Shown: positions 8,891-19,573 of the stretch, one piece after another
How positions within the stretch are numbered: the first letter of the stretch is position 1
How the letters are laid out: every line of letters starts with the position of its first letter
Assembly (NCBI GenBank): GCA_002224055.1
Contig: AZLU01000325.1
Location: forward strand, 1 to 34,533
Length of the DNA: 34,533 nt
From: Pezizomycotina sp. ARF18
Taxonomy: Eukaryota > Ascomycota
Reading direction: 5' to 3'
Notes under the pieces: model-generated
Told to the model about the DNA's origin: nothing
Database searches by the model: none
What the model saw: only the letters and a program-made list of their open reading frames with translations
Translations under genes and position numbers: made by a program

Positions 8891-10933
8891 ATGGCAAGCT
8901 CGGATCTTTACCTTTCTCCGGACCAGAAGGATCTGCTTTTAGCAGCACTCAATTCCAATAATTCAACTTATAAGAACCAGGGCTCTCCTCCGCCCCCTTT
9001 CACAGCCGAGTCCCTTTTAAACCACCGACGCACTTCGAGTCAAAACTACGTTAGCCAACAGCCAGACTTTACGTCGTTTGGCGTCGAAAATGACGATTCG
9101 TTCATGAGCAACGGATCGTCGAATGTCAATAACGGAGATACTAGCTTGGGGGACCTTGATTACGAGTTGGATTTTGATATCAGTGGGGATAACTATAATT
9201 ACGCCGACGGTGAGGATGGGGAAAAGACTGGAGAAAATGAAAACGGAAGCACAGCGTCGACGAGGACGGAGAAGGTTCTGTTATAGATCCTCACGAAGCT
9301 GAGCCCAAAAGGAGAGGTGCGTATATTGGGACTTCTGGCCATTATATACAACCGGCTAACCAAATTACAGAAGGAGAAGAACCAAACAGGCAAAGAAGCG
9401 GGGAGAAAGCCTCTTACCTCTGAACTACAACTGTGAGTATTTCTGTTCCGTTTTTTGGGAGCCTCTATTAACAATTTACCCCGAACAGAAACGTAAAGCT
9501 CAGAACCGCGCTGCTCAGCGGGCTTTCCGAGAGCGCAAAGAAAAACACCTTCCGATCTTGAACAAAAGGTTATAGATCTTCAGAAGAGTCTGAGACTACA
9601 ACTCATGAGAACAAGCGTCTTAAAGATCAGGTAGATCGACTCCAAACCGAATTGAGCGAATACCGTAAGCGATTGAGTTTAGGGGAGCGAATCGGTCGCC
9701 TTCCGGGTCGTTTTCCAACGGTAATACCTCAATCAACAGCGTCTTAGCGTGGAACGGAATCGGTGGATTCTCGTTCGATTTCCCTCTCTTTGGGCAGGTA
9801 GGACCGCACATCCATAATGGGGCACTGCCAGTGGCCCCAGGCAGAACAGCAACGGCGGAAACCTCGGTATCAAGGTTGGCCCTGGAGGCCTGTTAATGAT
9901 GGATAGGCGTCAGAGGAATTCTACCGTTTCCCCGACAAATTCCAACTCTTCCAAAAGTGAAAGGAGCGCTTCCGCTCCCAATCAGAACACAAGCGAGAGC
10001 CCGATACAGGTCACAAGGTGACAGTTAGCGAACCGAAGTTCAAGAATGACCTTGGCGACTTGAGCGACCTTTTTAGTCCTTCTGTGCTTGCAACTGTCAA
10101 TAAGAATAATGATTCGGACTACCTCACTAAAGGTAGCCCGATTCAAACGATATCAAGCATACAAAGCACTCCGCAGCTCATGGATTTTGCCACATCTCCT
10201 TCCGCTTCATCTGTATCGCAAGCTTCCACGCGTGCGAATAACAACAATAACAATGGACCTTCCTCGTCCTGTGCCACATCTCCTGAATCTATGAACGGAA
10301 ACTCGCCATGGCGGGCAAGTTCGAGTCTTTGGGTTCAATATCTGAAGACAACAGCGATAAGTTCAAACTCAGCAGACAGCTTGCTAAAGCTTGCGGTAAT
10401 TCGAAGGATCCTATTCCAAAGGTGATGCTTCGCTGGATTGGCTGTCGCAGCAGAACGGAGGCAGCTTTGAACCCGTCATCTTCGATGATTACAGGGATCC
10501 TCTGGAGCAAATCAATTCGGGCATCGGCCTGAGCTTTTTCGACGACGCTTTTGCGAACTCTGTCGACTTCAATCTACCTGCAAGCCCCGCGCCAGAAACA
10601 CTTAATCCGCGCCGAAGAAATTCAAAGTTCCAGGATTTGGTGATGATGACGATGATGACGAGGAAGTCGTTCCTGCAGATGATCCAAGACGATGCTAAAC
10701 TGCAATAAGATTTGGTAAGCTCACTGACATTTGACCTGTCTATCCTAGGGACATGCTAACTTTCTCTAAGGGATAGGATCAGCCATCACCCGGCATATCA
10801 GAGCGGCGACCTGGACATGGATGGCCTTTGCTCACAGCTAAGAGCAAAGGCAAAGTGTTCGGAGACAGGCGTCGTTGTCGGGGAAAAGGACGTGGAAGCG
10901 GCTTTGAAGATACTCGGTGAAAAGAGATCATAA
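8891..10933 (+). CDS. yap1: AP-1-like bZIP transcription factor (Yap1/Pap1 type), frameshifted
   Basis: This is a redox-sensing bZIP activator of oxidative-stress genes; family members shuttle from cytoplasm to nucleus. The start is the ATG at 8891 (ACAATGG context; MASSDLYLSPDQKDLLLAAL), the family's usual N-terminus. Introns are at 9317-9370, 9433-9488 and 10715-10770, each with a CTAAC- or TTAAC-like branch point. The second splits the protein just before the basic region KRKAQNRAAQRAFRERKEKH, and a leucine zipper follows (DLEQKVIDL ... LKDQVDRLQTELSEY). The N-terminal cysteine-rich domain reads LSRQLAKACGNSKDPIPK. After DWLSQQNGGSFEPVIFDDY the C-terminal cysteine-rich domain has MLNCNKIWDRI, DGLCSQLRAKAKCSETGVVV and an end in LGEKRS. 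About nine or ten frameshifts interrupt it (near 9245, 9552, 9588, 9700, 9838, 10015, 10305, 10417, 10612 and 10690), yet every conserved block is present. I consider it a functional gene misread by sequencing. Confidence 0.93.
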
Positions 10934-11970
10934 AAGAAGTAAAAGTTTTCACTCATGAGTAGCATTTACACCAGAGCTTGGGTCCATTTTTCCTGTTTTT
11001 ATGGCATTGAGGTGTTTAGTTTCATTTTCTTTTGGATGTGGGATTCTTTTTGGCTTGCCCTCGAAAAAGTAGCGGCAACTGGCAACGATACTGTTTATTG
11101 TTTGGGACATGATGAGGAGTTTTTCTTTTTTCTTATTTCTTTCTTTTCTTCCAAGAAACGTTTTCTGGATTTTACGTACTTCTTTCTTTCTATATCACTT
11201 TCTCTCCTCGTGGTTTGCTCGGTCGCTCCTCACTCGGTTCGTTTAAGGCAAGAAAAGCACACTCGGCGCAAGGCTTACCATTTCAACGTTTTTACCTACG
11301 TAGTTGAACCAGATCTCGCTTTTATACTTTAACATGTACGCATAATAATAGCTTATCATGTATTACTATATATTTACGATATAGATACTTTGGATGTGTT
11401 AAATTCTTGGAATTGGATCGCGAACATCTCCCCTAAGAAATAAATACCAGGTAAAGGTATGCATGTATATGCGCCTTTTAAGCGAATGTGGAGATCATGA
11501 CTGTGACAGCTCTATTACCAGCAGCATACTTACTAGCTATGCAAAGATTAGGAAGAGGTTATGTTTATTGCACCTTCGTCATTCTTTCCATTTTCTATCG
11601 GAGTTCTGGTATCTCACGTACTTACTAGGTACGCTCCTGCCGCTCACTCAAAGGTCGGAAACGGAAAAAAATTATTTTTTTTCTTTCCTTTCAAGAAATA
11701 TATCCTCACCTACCGGATTTTTACTATAAGACTGGCCTTTTTCCATTAAAATCTTCTTGCTTCTGAATCATCCTTCAGCAATCCAGAGCTCGATTTTGCA
11801 ACAGTTAGCCTATTAGTTGAGAGCTTCTGGTTTCTGATACGTTAAGTAGCATTGCTGTAGCTTTTTTTTCTTTTATCTACTACTTATCGTATCAACGCCA
11901 AGTGCCGCTGCTCAAGCTCTTAGCGCCTATTTCCAAGCTATAGCTCAACTTCCCTTGCCGCCGAATAACG
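10934..11970. other. Intergenic region between AP-1 and MTAP genes
   Basis: About 1 kb holding the AP-1 3' UTR and the MTAP promoter. It is T-rich (11110-11220, 11670-11760) with scattered short frames. No gene, RNA or repeat is recognised. Position 11880-11970 is open in the MTAP frame and may be part of its leader or first exon. Confidence 0.5.
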
Positions 11971-12983
11971 ATGTCGCACGGACTCCACCATTTGACGGTA
12001 ATTAGATCTATTTCCCCAATCGTGCTCTAGCAGAGATATCTTTTCCATTGTCCCGCAATTCTTACTAACTTTAATCTGACACTCAGGCCCCGTCCGCCTC
12101 GCCGTTATCGGCGGTACCGGTGTCTCTAAGCTCGAAGGTTTCGTCCCGTCGCTGTCTTAACCGTCGCAACGCCCTGGGCCATCCTCCCGATCACGATCCT
12201 CGACACCCCATCCGGCGCACACGTCGCATTCTCGCCGCCACGGCGTCACCACCAGTACACCCGAGCGAAGTCCCCAACCGCGCCAACATCGCCGCCCTGC
12301 GCTCCATCGGCGTCCGCTCCATCATCGCGTTCAGCGCCGTCGGCAGCTTGCAGGAGCACATCCCTCCCCGCGACTTCGTCATCCCTCGCAGGTCATCGAC
12401 AGGACGAAAGGTATCCGACCCTCTACCTTCTTCGAGAACGGGTGCGTCGCGCACGTCGGCTTCGCGGATCCCTTCGACAGCGCGCTCTGTCAGGCGTCGA
12501 ACGCTGCTGCGCGAAGAGAAAGGAGCGCTGAACGGCGGCGCTAAGGTTCACGCGGGCAAGACGCTGGTCTGCATGGAAGGGCCGCAGTTTTCGACGAGAG
12601 CGGAGAGTAGCTGTACAGGTCGTGGGGCGGCGACGTCATAAACATGTCGTGCGTTCCGGAATCGAAGCTGGCAAGGGAGGCGGAGATTGCGTACGCGATG
12701 GTGTGCATGAGCACAGACTACGACTGCTTCAGGGAGAACGAGGTGCCCGTTACGGTCACGGAGGTTATGGGACACATGAAGGCGAACGCGGAGAATGCAC
12801 ACAGGCTTACGGCGGTCGTGCTCGAGGAGCTCGTGAAGGAGGAACACAGGACGTGTAGATGCTGTCTCGCTCAAGGAGGGAACCAAGTGGGCTATCTGCA
12901 CAGCGCCGGAGGGCAGGAACCCGGAGACTGTCGAGAAGCTTGCATTCCTGTTTCCTGAGTACTTTGGCGAAACAAGGAACTAG
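11971..12983 (+). CDS. S-methyl-5'-thioadenosine phosphorylase (MTAP), frameshifted
   Basis: This enzyme phosphorolyses methylthioadenosine to adenine and methylthioribose-1-phosphate in the methionine salvage pathway. An intron at 11998-12086 (CTAACT branch point) joins PPFD to GPVRLAVIGGTGVSKLEGF, the N-terminal phosphate-binding loop. Further blocks are PITILDTPSGAHVAF, VPNRANIAALRSIGVRSIIA, FSAVGSLQEHIPPRDFVIP, VIDRTKGIRPSTFFENGCVA, HVGFADPFDSALCQ, KTLVCMEGPQFSTRAES, VINMSCVPESKLAREAEIAY, CMSTDYDCF and the C-terminus PEYFGETRN with TAG at 12981. This covers the PNP/UDP phosphorylase fold from end to end at the usual length. Frameshifts lie near 12130, 12180, 12230, 12250, 12390, 12495, 12615 and 12855. 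The start is uncertain: the ATG at 11971 is one base out of phase with PPFDG, so an indel is also needed there. Confidence 0.9.
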
Positions 12984-13369
12984 GGGAAAAAAAAGAAAGA
13001 AAATGGGCTAGATGAGTAGATGATTTTACTTATATTGCTACATGCCGTACATGCATTAGGGAGGTATTTTTTGCATTAGACGTTGGGAGGATTAGATTCT
13101 TCGTTTCTAGGGAGATAAACCAAAAGCAGCATAGAATACCAATAGACTCGTCTTTTCGTTTTTCCAGATATTAATGAAGTGTTTCTTAAATATATATTAT
13201 GATCTTCTCCTCTTGACCAGCTTCCACCCGCGACGCTTCAAACACTCTGTCTTTGCTCGTTCTCTAGCTCTCCCCTCCTCCCGCTGCCTCCTCTCCCTCT
13301 CCTTGCCTGTTTGACTTTCTGTATCGTTCGCCGACTTTCCTACCTATGTTCCACCATATACTCTTAAAT
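12984..13369. other. Short convergent intergenic region
   Basis: This stretch lies between the MTAP stop and the F-box gene stop. It has an AT-rich part to about 13200 and a CT-rich part at 13230-13330. Nothing else is recognised. Confidence 0.5.
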
Positions 13370-13879
13370 TTATACAGCAATCTCTGAATGCCACCCACTG
13401 CCACCATTTACTCCTATGCCTAGCAATGAGCTTCGGAATATCGCAATCTTGACAACCTTCGGAGCAGCTTTTACAAAAGCACTAGCGAGGGCATTCTCTT
13501 CGTCCAGTTTAACCTCCTGATCAAATCTATCCTATCCAAAATTCCTTTTTCAATTCGAAAGCCAGCGCGAGCTTCTGTCCTTCTCTTACGTTTTCCTCCT
13601 TGGCAGGGAACAGCGGGTTATGTAGTCTGCTCGATGCTGGAATCCTTCCGCTACTGTAGCGGGGAACATTTCAAAGCCGAACTGCTTTAATAGGTCGCGC
13701 GCGCTTGCGGGACGTTAAGCCATAGTCGCCGCGCAGGAAGTAGTGCGATGTTGCGGTGTTGTAGTAAGGTAATTGAAGGAAGCGGGAACAAGAATGGCGG
13801 AGGCAGACCCGGTCGACTGGAGACGGTGTTTGGTCAAGGACGCAGAGGAGGATGTCGTCGGTAGTTCGTTGAGCAGCAT
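13370..13879 (-). CDS. Small F-box protein, frameshifted
   Basis: F-box proteins recruit targets to SCF ubiquitin ligases through Skp1. The minus-strand ATG at 13877-13879 begins MLLNELPT. After a one-base break at about 13855 the F-box continues DILLCVLDQTPSPVDRVCLR and HSCSRFLQL, matching the F-box pattern LP..IL..IL..L...D...LR..CRRF. Downstream are YYNTATSHYFLRGDYGL, ARDLLKQFGFEMFPATVAEG, then NPLFPAKEENVREGQKLALA and VKLDEENALASAFVKAAPKV, with a stop at 13370-13372. At about 165 residues it is small, with no recognisable substrate-binding repeats. Further frame changes fall near 13690, 13600 and 13530. Because of the breaks it is invisible to a simple ORF scan. It converges on MTAP and lies downstream of phospholipase D on the same strand. 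Confidence 0.6.
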
Positions 13880-14543
13880 TATAACGATTTTTAATTATGG
13901 ATCTTCAAAGGGGCATAATTATACAATATTGTACGGTCGAAAGCAGCGGCATTCATAAGGCAAACAAGAGGCATAGTTCCTTCTTTATATATATTTCTAA
14001 TATAAAGTTCCTCAAAATCTTGGAAATCGTGATGTGAACCTTAGAGTGGTCTTAATCGAATCCTCCGGAGGATCGTGTGAAATGAGTGGCCGTGGCGCTG
14101 GACTCGCTAAACCCAATCGAAAAATCCATGGCATCTTGACGCTTTTAAGAAAGAAATACGCAAGGCTGAACGTCAGTCATTTCATCATCCATTCGTTTAA
14201 CGATATTTGCAACTAATGCTCGACACGTACGCAAAAATGCGCACGTTGGGAAGCTTGTCGCCAAAACTGTCGATACATCAACGGATCATATCTTTGTAAT
14301 CGAGCAATGCATTGTTGGATATCTCATATACAAGGAAAGGAAAATCATGATCTTTGCTACCGAGTTTTACACCTCCTACCAGGCTCTGCATGTGCGTTTT
14401 GTGCAAGCAACAGTAAAAAGAGAAAGACAAACGTTCATTGGTTATACGACAAGAAGTTTCAAAGGAAAAAGGAATCCACGCATTTTTTTGAACACCGTTC
14501 TTCCTAAAGCCCAGCTCTCAGTCTTTCGCCCCTGCTTTCCGAT
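13880..14543. other. Region between F-box gene and phospholipase D
   Basis: This is likely the promoter of the F-box gene plus the 3' UTR of phospholipase D, both on the minus strand. On the plus strand an open stretch of about 100 codons runs from 14245 to 14547 (IEQCIVGYLIYKERK, FATEFYTSYQALHVRFVQAT), preceded by a separate ATG frame at 14082-14216 (MSGRGAGLAKPNRKIHG). The two could form one small spliced gene, but no family is recognised, so I do not call it. Confidence 0.35.
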
Positions 14544-17535
14544 TTAAGTGTAGATACTCTCAGTGATGTTGTTGACCGACAAATCCCATTCCTATGGAAG
14601 AATTAGTAAACGTTCTTCCAATAAGTATTTAAGAGATGCACTTACAGCCATGGTCTCATCCTTAAGGAACTCCATCGGCATCCAGACCAGATGGCCTCTG
14701 ACGTCGGAGAGACGTCTTTTGACATCGTCGACGGTCCAAACGGATTAAACAAATGCCCGGTCTTAATGCCTTTCTTAGGGAGGAATGCATCATAGTCCTC
14801 GAATGTTTTAACTAAAGTAGATTGTTAGTTATGCATATCGATAAAAGCAGATTCGTAGAGTTATCACCATAGTCATCAGGAATGCAGTGGAAGAGCTCGC
14901 GGAAGATTTCGGTATTCTTCGTCGCATTCTCCGTCCACATCTTCCACACATTGTCGTGCATCGGATCGTTGACAACCTTTGCCTCTTCGTTCTCATGCAG
15001 CTCGTTCTCTCCTTCTCCCGGGGGTTGAGCGTTCGGGTCGTCGCTCGCGTCGAGAGTCTGCGGGGGAATTAATCCAGGTGTTCGCGCCAGAGCTGACGGC
15101 GAAGGTTTGCAACGAATTTAGACGCCTTGAAAGGCTCGCCGTTCATTTCGATATCGATCTTGTCTTTATCCTCGATCACAATGGACATTTCACTATCGTG
15201 GTAACCGAGCTGTGACCTATCATTGAGATTCGAGCTTCCGATGCAAAGGTATTCGTCGTCGACGATGAGGACCTTCGCGTGAATATAAAGCTGTTCGCTG
15301 ACGAAGTTTCTGCGCTCCAGCTCCTCGGGACCTGGAACGTTTCGTCCATTACGGTTTGCCCAGTTTGCAGGGCGTTCTCAGCAACGGTATCCTCGGATTG
15401 CGGTTCGCCGCCGGCGCCATCGGCCTTAGCTCCATCCCTCGCAGCTTCAAACTGAGCCATCTTGTCATCCTTCCTGGATTGCCTAAACTCGTCTATGGGA
15501 TTGGGCCTCTTGTCTGCTCTACGCTCCTCCTCAAAAAGCTCCCGGGCGTGCTGGTGCTGCACCTCCTGGTACTTGACCCCCGACTTCTCCTCCATTCCTT
15601 GATCTTCTGCGTTTTGTTGAGACGGTCGTAGGTTCGGAGATTGAAGAAGAATAGATACTTCTTTGGATCGACGCCCTTTTCCTTGACGCGCTCAAAGATC
15701 GAATGCTTGCCACGGCAGATTGATTTGTACTGGTAGTCCATGATCGCCCTGGTCCCATTGGCGCTTTCTCTCTCAAATCCCTGCGAATCTGGAATTGATG
15801 GCATCATTACGATAACTCTGAATGTTCGCCTTCCTTGTCAGCCTGGACCACCGCATCGACTATCGCTTCGCCGACCGTATTTATAATAGGCAATTGCTCC
15901 TTTCCGGTCGCAGTTACTAAGAAAGGTTAGCAAAGGGGTTACTGGCCTTGTAAGCAGCTGGAGACCTACTGAAGAATTGGTTCTCGATGTAGACGTAGTG
16001 TTTAGCATTCCGAATCAACTCTCTGTATGCATTCTGAATACTGCGCTCCACCAGGATACCATGGCTCCAGTCCGAGCTGCTGCGCACGATTTGGCCGCTG
16101 ATTGAGCCCATCTGTCCATCTTCTCTTCATCATAGTCATGCAGAGGATGGTGGATGTATTCGCCCTTCGGTGCTTGGATATTGAACTCCGAGTAGATCGT
16201 CGTCAACCCAAGGCAAATTGAGCCAGTCATATTCGTCGTCACGCTTGTATTTGTCTCGCTTTACAAAATTCAACGGCCAATAAAGTGCTCGGCGATATCC
16301 CTAACGCAATTGCCCGGATTCCGATGCTTACATCGTGCCAGGGCATACGTCCGTACTCCGTCTTTGAAAGCTCGTTCTGCTCCCATTTATCCACGTTTTG
16401 GAAATCTAAGATCATCAGCACCATTTCCCATGACTGAAGTTAATTGGGGAACAGACCCATGATCCTATTATTGTTATAATCCTGTCCAGGCCATACTTCT
16501 TTTGTTACGCTGTCTGGATGAACGTCGGCAAGAGGGTGCTGGGCGGTCAGCATACATAGTATTACGCCGGTGCACAATCGCTCCACTTACTTGTCTCAGG
16601 TCCCATCTACCGAAGCACGCATCCAGACCTCCCATAAACGCAAGATCGTAGTCGATGACAATGAATTTCTCATGGTGAGCCTAAATATAATCAGTGAATT
16701 TCCTCTAAAAACAAAATAAAATACCGTAAGAGGCGAAGTCGCGAGAACTCTACCCAATAAAAAGTCATATCTCCCGCATTCTCGAAAACGTTGTGATCAG
16801 GATGCCTCATGACCCTAATGTTCCGTAGCCCTTTTCTCCCTTGTGTATTAACCTTCTAGAGCATGTTTTGTATGCAAGCTGTTACAGGTGAGTGCAGATT
16901 CAACTTCCTTGTAGACGATGACGTAGATTTTGACGCCTGCTTCAGCTCTGCGCTTGAGAATTCTGTCCAACCGATGTTCTTGAGTATAGGCTGGCGGGCG
17001 GCGGAGAAACTGTGAATATTAGCAAGGTAGCATTATATACCGCCGAGAGGCGATACTTACTAGCTCTGGGGACAACACCAGTCCGCAATGTAAATCGTCT
17101 CTTTCGCCTTTTCGAGAGCTTCGGCGACAGCCCAAAGTAATCCTGCCATCAATATAAAACTTCATCAGGTTGCCTTCTCTGATCTGTGCAAAGCTGTGGA
17201 ACCTGTGGCTCTCTGCTATTTTGGCACGCTTTTCGTCCGTGGCTTTCTCGTGCGCTTCGTCATGGCGGTGGTTTTCTAAGATGCACTATTTTAGCTGTGA
17301 AACAGTTCAGGTTGATATATTATCCCAAACGTACGTTGAATAAGTTCCCAGCTTGCCGATTTTATGCTTGACCTCGATTACCTCCACTTTGGCATCGTGA
17401 AGCTTTTTCCTGAGGTTTCCATGTGGCTCTCGTGATCTTCCTGGTCATACGTCTCGCGCTCTCGCTGCTGCGCTCCTTTCCATCCTCATGGTGGTGATGC
17501 TTGAGCTTGTCGACCAAATGCTCCACTTTCTCCAT
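14544..17535 (-). CDS. Phospholipase D (Spo14/PLD1-like), frameshifted
   Basis: PLD hydrolyses phosphatidylcholine to phosphatidic acid and choline; fungal homologues act in membrane traffic and sporulation. The start at 17535 gives [20 protein letters not shown]. An intron lies at 17276-17334. Then come [34 protein letters not shown] and the first HKD motif [20 protein letters not shown] (about 16610-16685). An intron of about 50 nt follows LRQ near 16540-16591. Next are [68 protein letters not shown] and the second motif [20 protein letters not shown] plus [10 protein letters not shown] (15215-15290). The C-terminus is [13 protein letters not shown], an intron at 14592-14645, then [14 protein letters not shown] and stop. 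Both HKD triads are intact. No PX or PH domain precedes the catalytic core, so this is the short fungal form. Many one-base frameshifts are present. Confidence 0.92.
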
Positions 17536-19079
17536 CTTGACTTCTCTGGTTCCCCTTTTTCCCTGAAAAACGAATGTCTTGAACGATGAACCAAGCTGCT
17601 ATGGTTCTGAAATCGAGGTTTTCCCTCTTGTTCCTGAGGTTAGATTTCCCGGGTTCTTTTTTAAGCTGGTAGCTTAAAACCTGACGAACAGCAAAACTTT
17701 ACTACTTCCCAAAGAAAAAAAAAAAAAACGTACAACCAAACTCTTAAGTGACCACAACCGCGTTCGTCTCTTATAACACCGCCAAAAAAAAATTTCGCGT
17801 ATTATTATTATATATCTTTAATACTTATGAATATTTTTTTTTTCAATAAGCTTCCACCTGAGCTAAGGAACAAAGAACAGAGATCCAGAGAAAGCAGAGG
17901 AGGAGGACGATTTTAAAAAATAGATACAAAAAGCGGGGGCAAACGACTTCGAGCTGAAAAGAAAGGTGAGAAAGGGTTCTTCTATCGTACGTTCATTCAG
18001 GTTTTTTTTCTGTCTCTTAGTGTGTGATTGTCTTTTCTTAGTGGCTGCATGCATCCAGTCTCTGTGGGGAAATTATTATCTCTAGCTGCATACAATCTCA
18101 ACTACTAACTACTTATAAATCTTGAGTAACCTTCCATTTCGCAAATTGCTGTTATTTGAACAATTTGCAGTAAATCCAACGAGCAGAAAATCGAACGAGG
18201 ACCCGCGCGGAGAATTTTCCAACAACTTTTGACGTCACCTTTTTCTTGGAAGTGGCATCATTGCTGTGAAACCCTTCCCAATCAAGAACAAGCGCCTCAC
18301 ATGGCGGGGGGTGGAATGCACAGATCGAGATGCATTGAGCACAGCTTCCTGTCTCTGTGGAGCGGGATTTACAGCTCTTGCGTTCGTCAAGTGGTACGTA
18401 TACTTGTTTGCATGTATTTATCTTCCTCTTGCTTCGTCTTCGTTTATTATTAGGGCTAATCTCTGATATGATAGCCTCGCGAGTCGCGACAGGTTAGGGG
18501 GTTATCCTTCGTTTTTGTGCAGCTCAGTGTCTCGGTGAAGCGTGGGATCTGCCGAGATGGCATGCAAGAACTCCGCTCAGAACCAGCTCGTACGCGTCTT
18601 ACAAGTAGAATAGGTTCACTGCCGACCGTAAAGACAGGTGCGTAGAAGCTTGGTAATTCTCACGATACCCAAGTCAACTCGTGTCCAGCTTCTACGATTT
18701 TTTTTTCAATTGAGGTTTGCTCTTTTTGCGACCTTCTGATAACCGCCAATCGATCTTTTGCGGCATCTGAAGCGATTTGTGTGGGGTATATTTCAAACCA
18801 GCCCAGATGGTCCCTGGATCAATTCCCCTTGCATGAGAAAACTCGACAAAACCCGCGATCACCTTCGGGAGGATGATCCGATTCGCATTCCCTATAGCTT
18901 CTGGAAGGCGCTTCTAGAAGCATTTCGCACTAAGGAAGCCAAATGAGCCAACCGCCTTGTCAACACGCAGACTTTTGCAGCGGGTTTATTAAGCTATTTA
19001 CCCGCAAGAGAGTGGATGTGACGGCCAAATTTTTTGGGGATTTGAGAGGGGCTTTCGGTTTACATCTCAAATATATGAA
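17536..19079. other. Intergenic or uncertain region upstream of phospholipase D
   Basis: Position 17540-17900 is the PLD promoter side, with purine-rich plus strand (T/CT-rich on the PLD strand). From 18220 to 18946 several plus-strand stretches look coding-like in composition: PFSWKWHHCCETLPNQEQ at 18238, SVKRGICRDGMQELRSEP at about 18530, and 18758-18946, which ends RIPYSFWKALLEAFRTKEAK. They could be exons of one small gene. No family is recognised and the start is not defined. Confidence 0.3.
18141..18168. repeat. Perfect 8-bp inverted repeat with 12-nt loop
   Basis: GCAAATTG at 18141-18148 is mirrored by CAATTTGC at 18161-18168. It could be a dimer-binding site or a small hairpin. It lies about 600 nt upstream of the PLD start and is AT-rich, so chance is possible. 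Confidence 0.5.
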
Positions 19080-19573
19080 TTGTTAACTACTGAGGAGTTT
19101 CAAGACAATGATATATCACTCAACAGCATCGAGAGCAATCGCTTTGAAACAAAGCTGCTAACCTCAATGCAGTATTACGTTCCGTGTCAAAATAAACTCG
19201 AAATCGCCCCGTCGCCATTGGGAGAATCGGCCCGTTATCGAGCCCCGAATTCGGCCCATAAAGAACACTTGAAGGCTCTAAATTGCTTGGTACCATTCCG
19301 CTTTACTCGATCAAGGAGAGTAAATGATAGTAGTAATGCTTCTCTCTGTTTTACTTTCAAACATTTCACGATTCCGATATACCGTATCGCAGCATCGTCA
19401 CCGGTCGGGTTCGCTCGGCTTCCCGGCACTAGCGCCGAGAGAACGGTTGCGTTCGGACCTCCGTTACTGAGAGCAAGTATATTTGTTTTGTCTCTTTTCT
19501 TAGTGGTTGGGGGCGTTCCTGCACCCTGTCCCCAATTGAACGGGAAGTGTCCGTGACCATTCTCACTCAACAA
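19080..19573. other. Block open on both strands, product unknown
   Basis: The plus strand is open for 158 codons (19080-19556) and the minus strand for 112 codons (19235-19573, from ATG) over the same DNA. Plus-strand text includes NDSSNASLCFTFKHFTIPIY and ARLPGTSAERTVAFGPPLL. Minus-strand text includes NGGPNATVLSALVPGSRANP, TGDDAAIRYIGIVKCLKVKQ and REALLLSFTLLDRVKRNGTK. The block is GC-richer than its flanks. I recognise no domain on either strand. It may be one real gene with a shadow frame, a repeat, or a non-coding conserved block. Confidence 0.3.

Noticed and set aside
14082-14216. Short frame starting MSGRGAGLAKPNRKIHG, which resembles a histone H2A/H4 N-terminus
   Set aside because: Only the first few residues look alike; no histone fold follows in any frame.
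15176-15631. Several long frames on both strands inside the PLD region
   Set aside because: The minus-strand ones are out-of-frame pieces of PLD caused by frameshifts and the plus-strand ones are its shadows.
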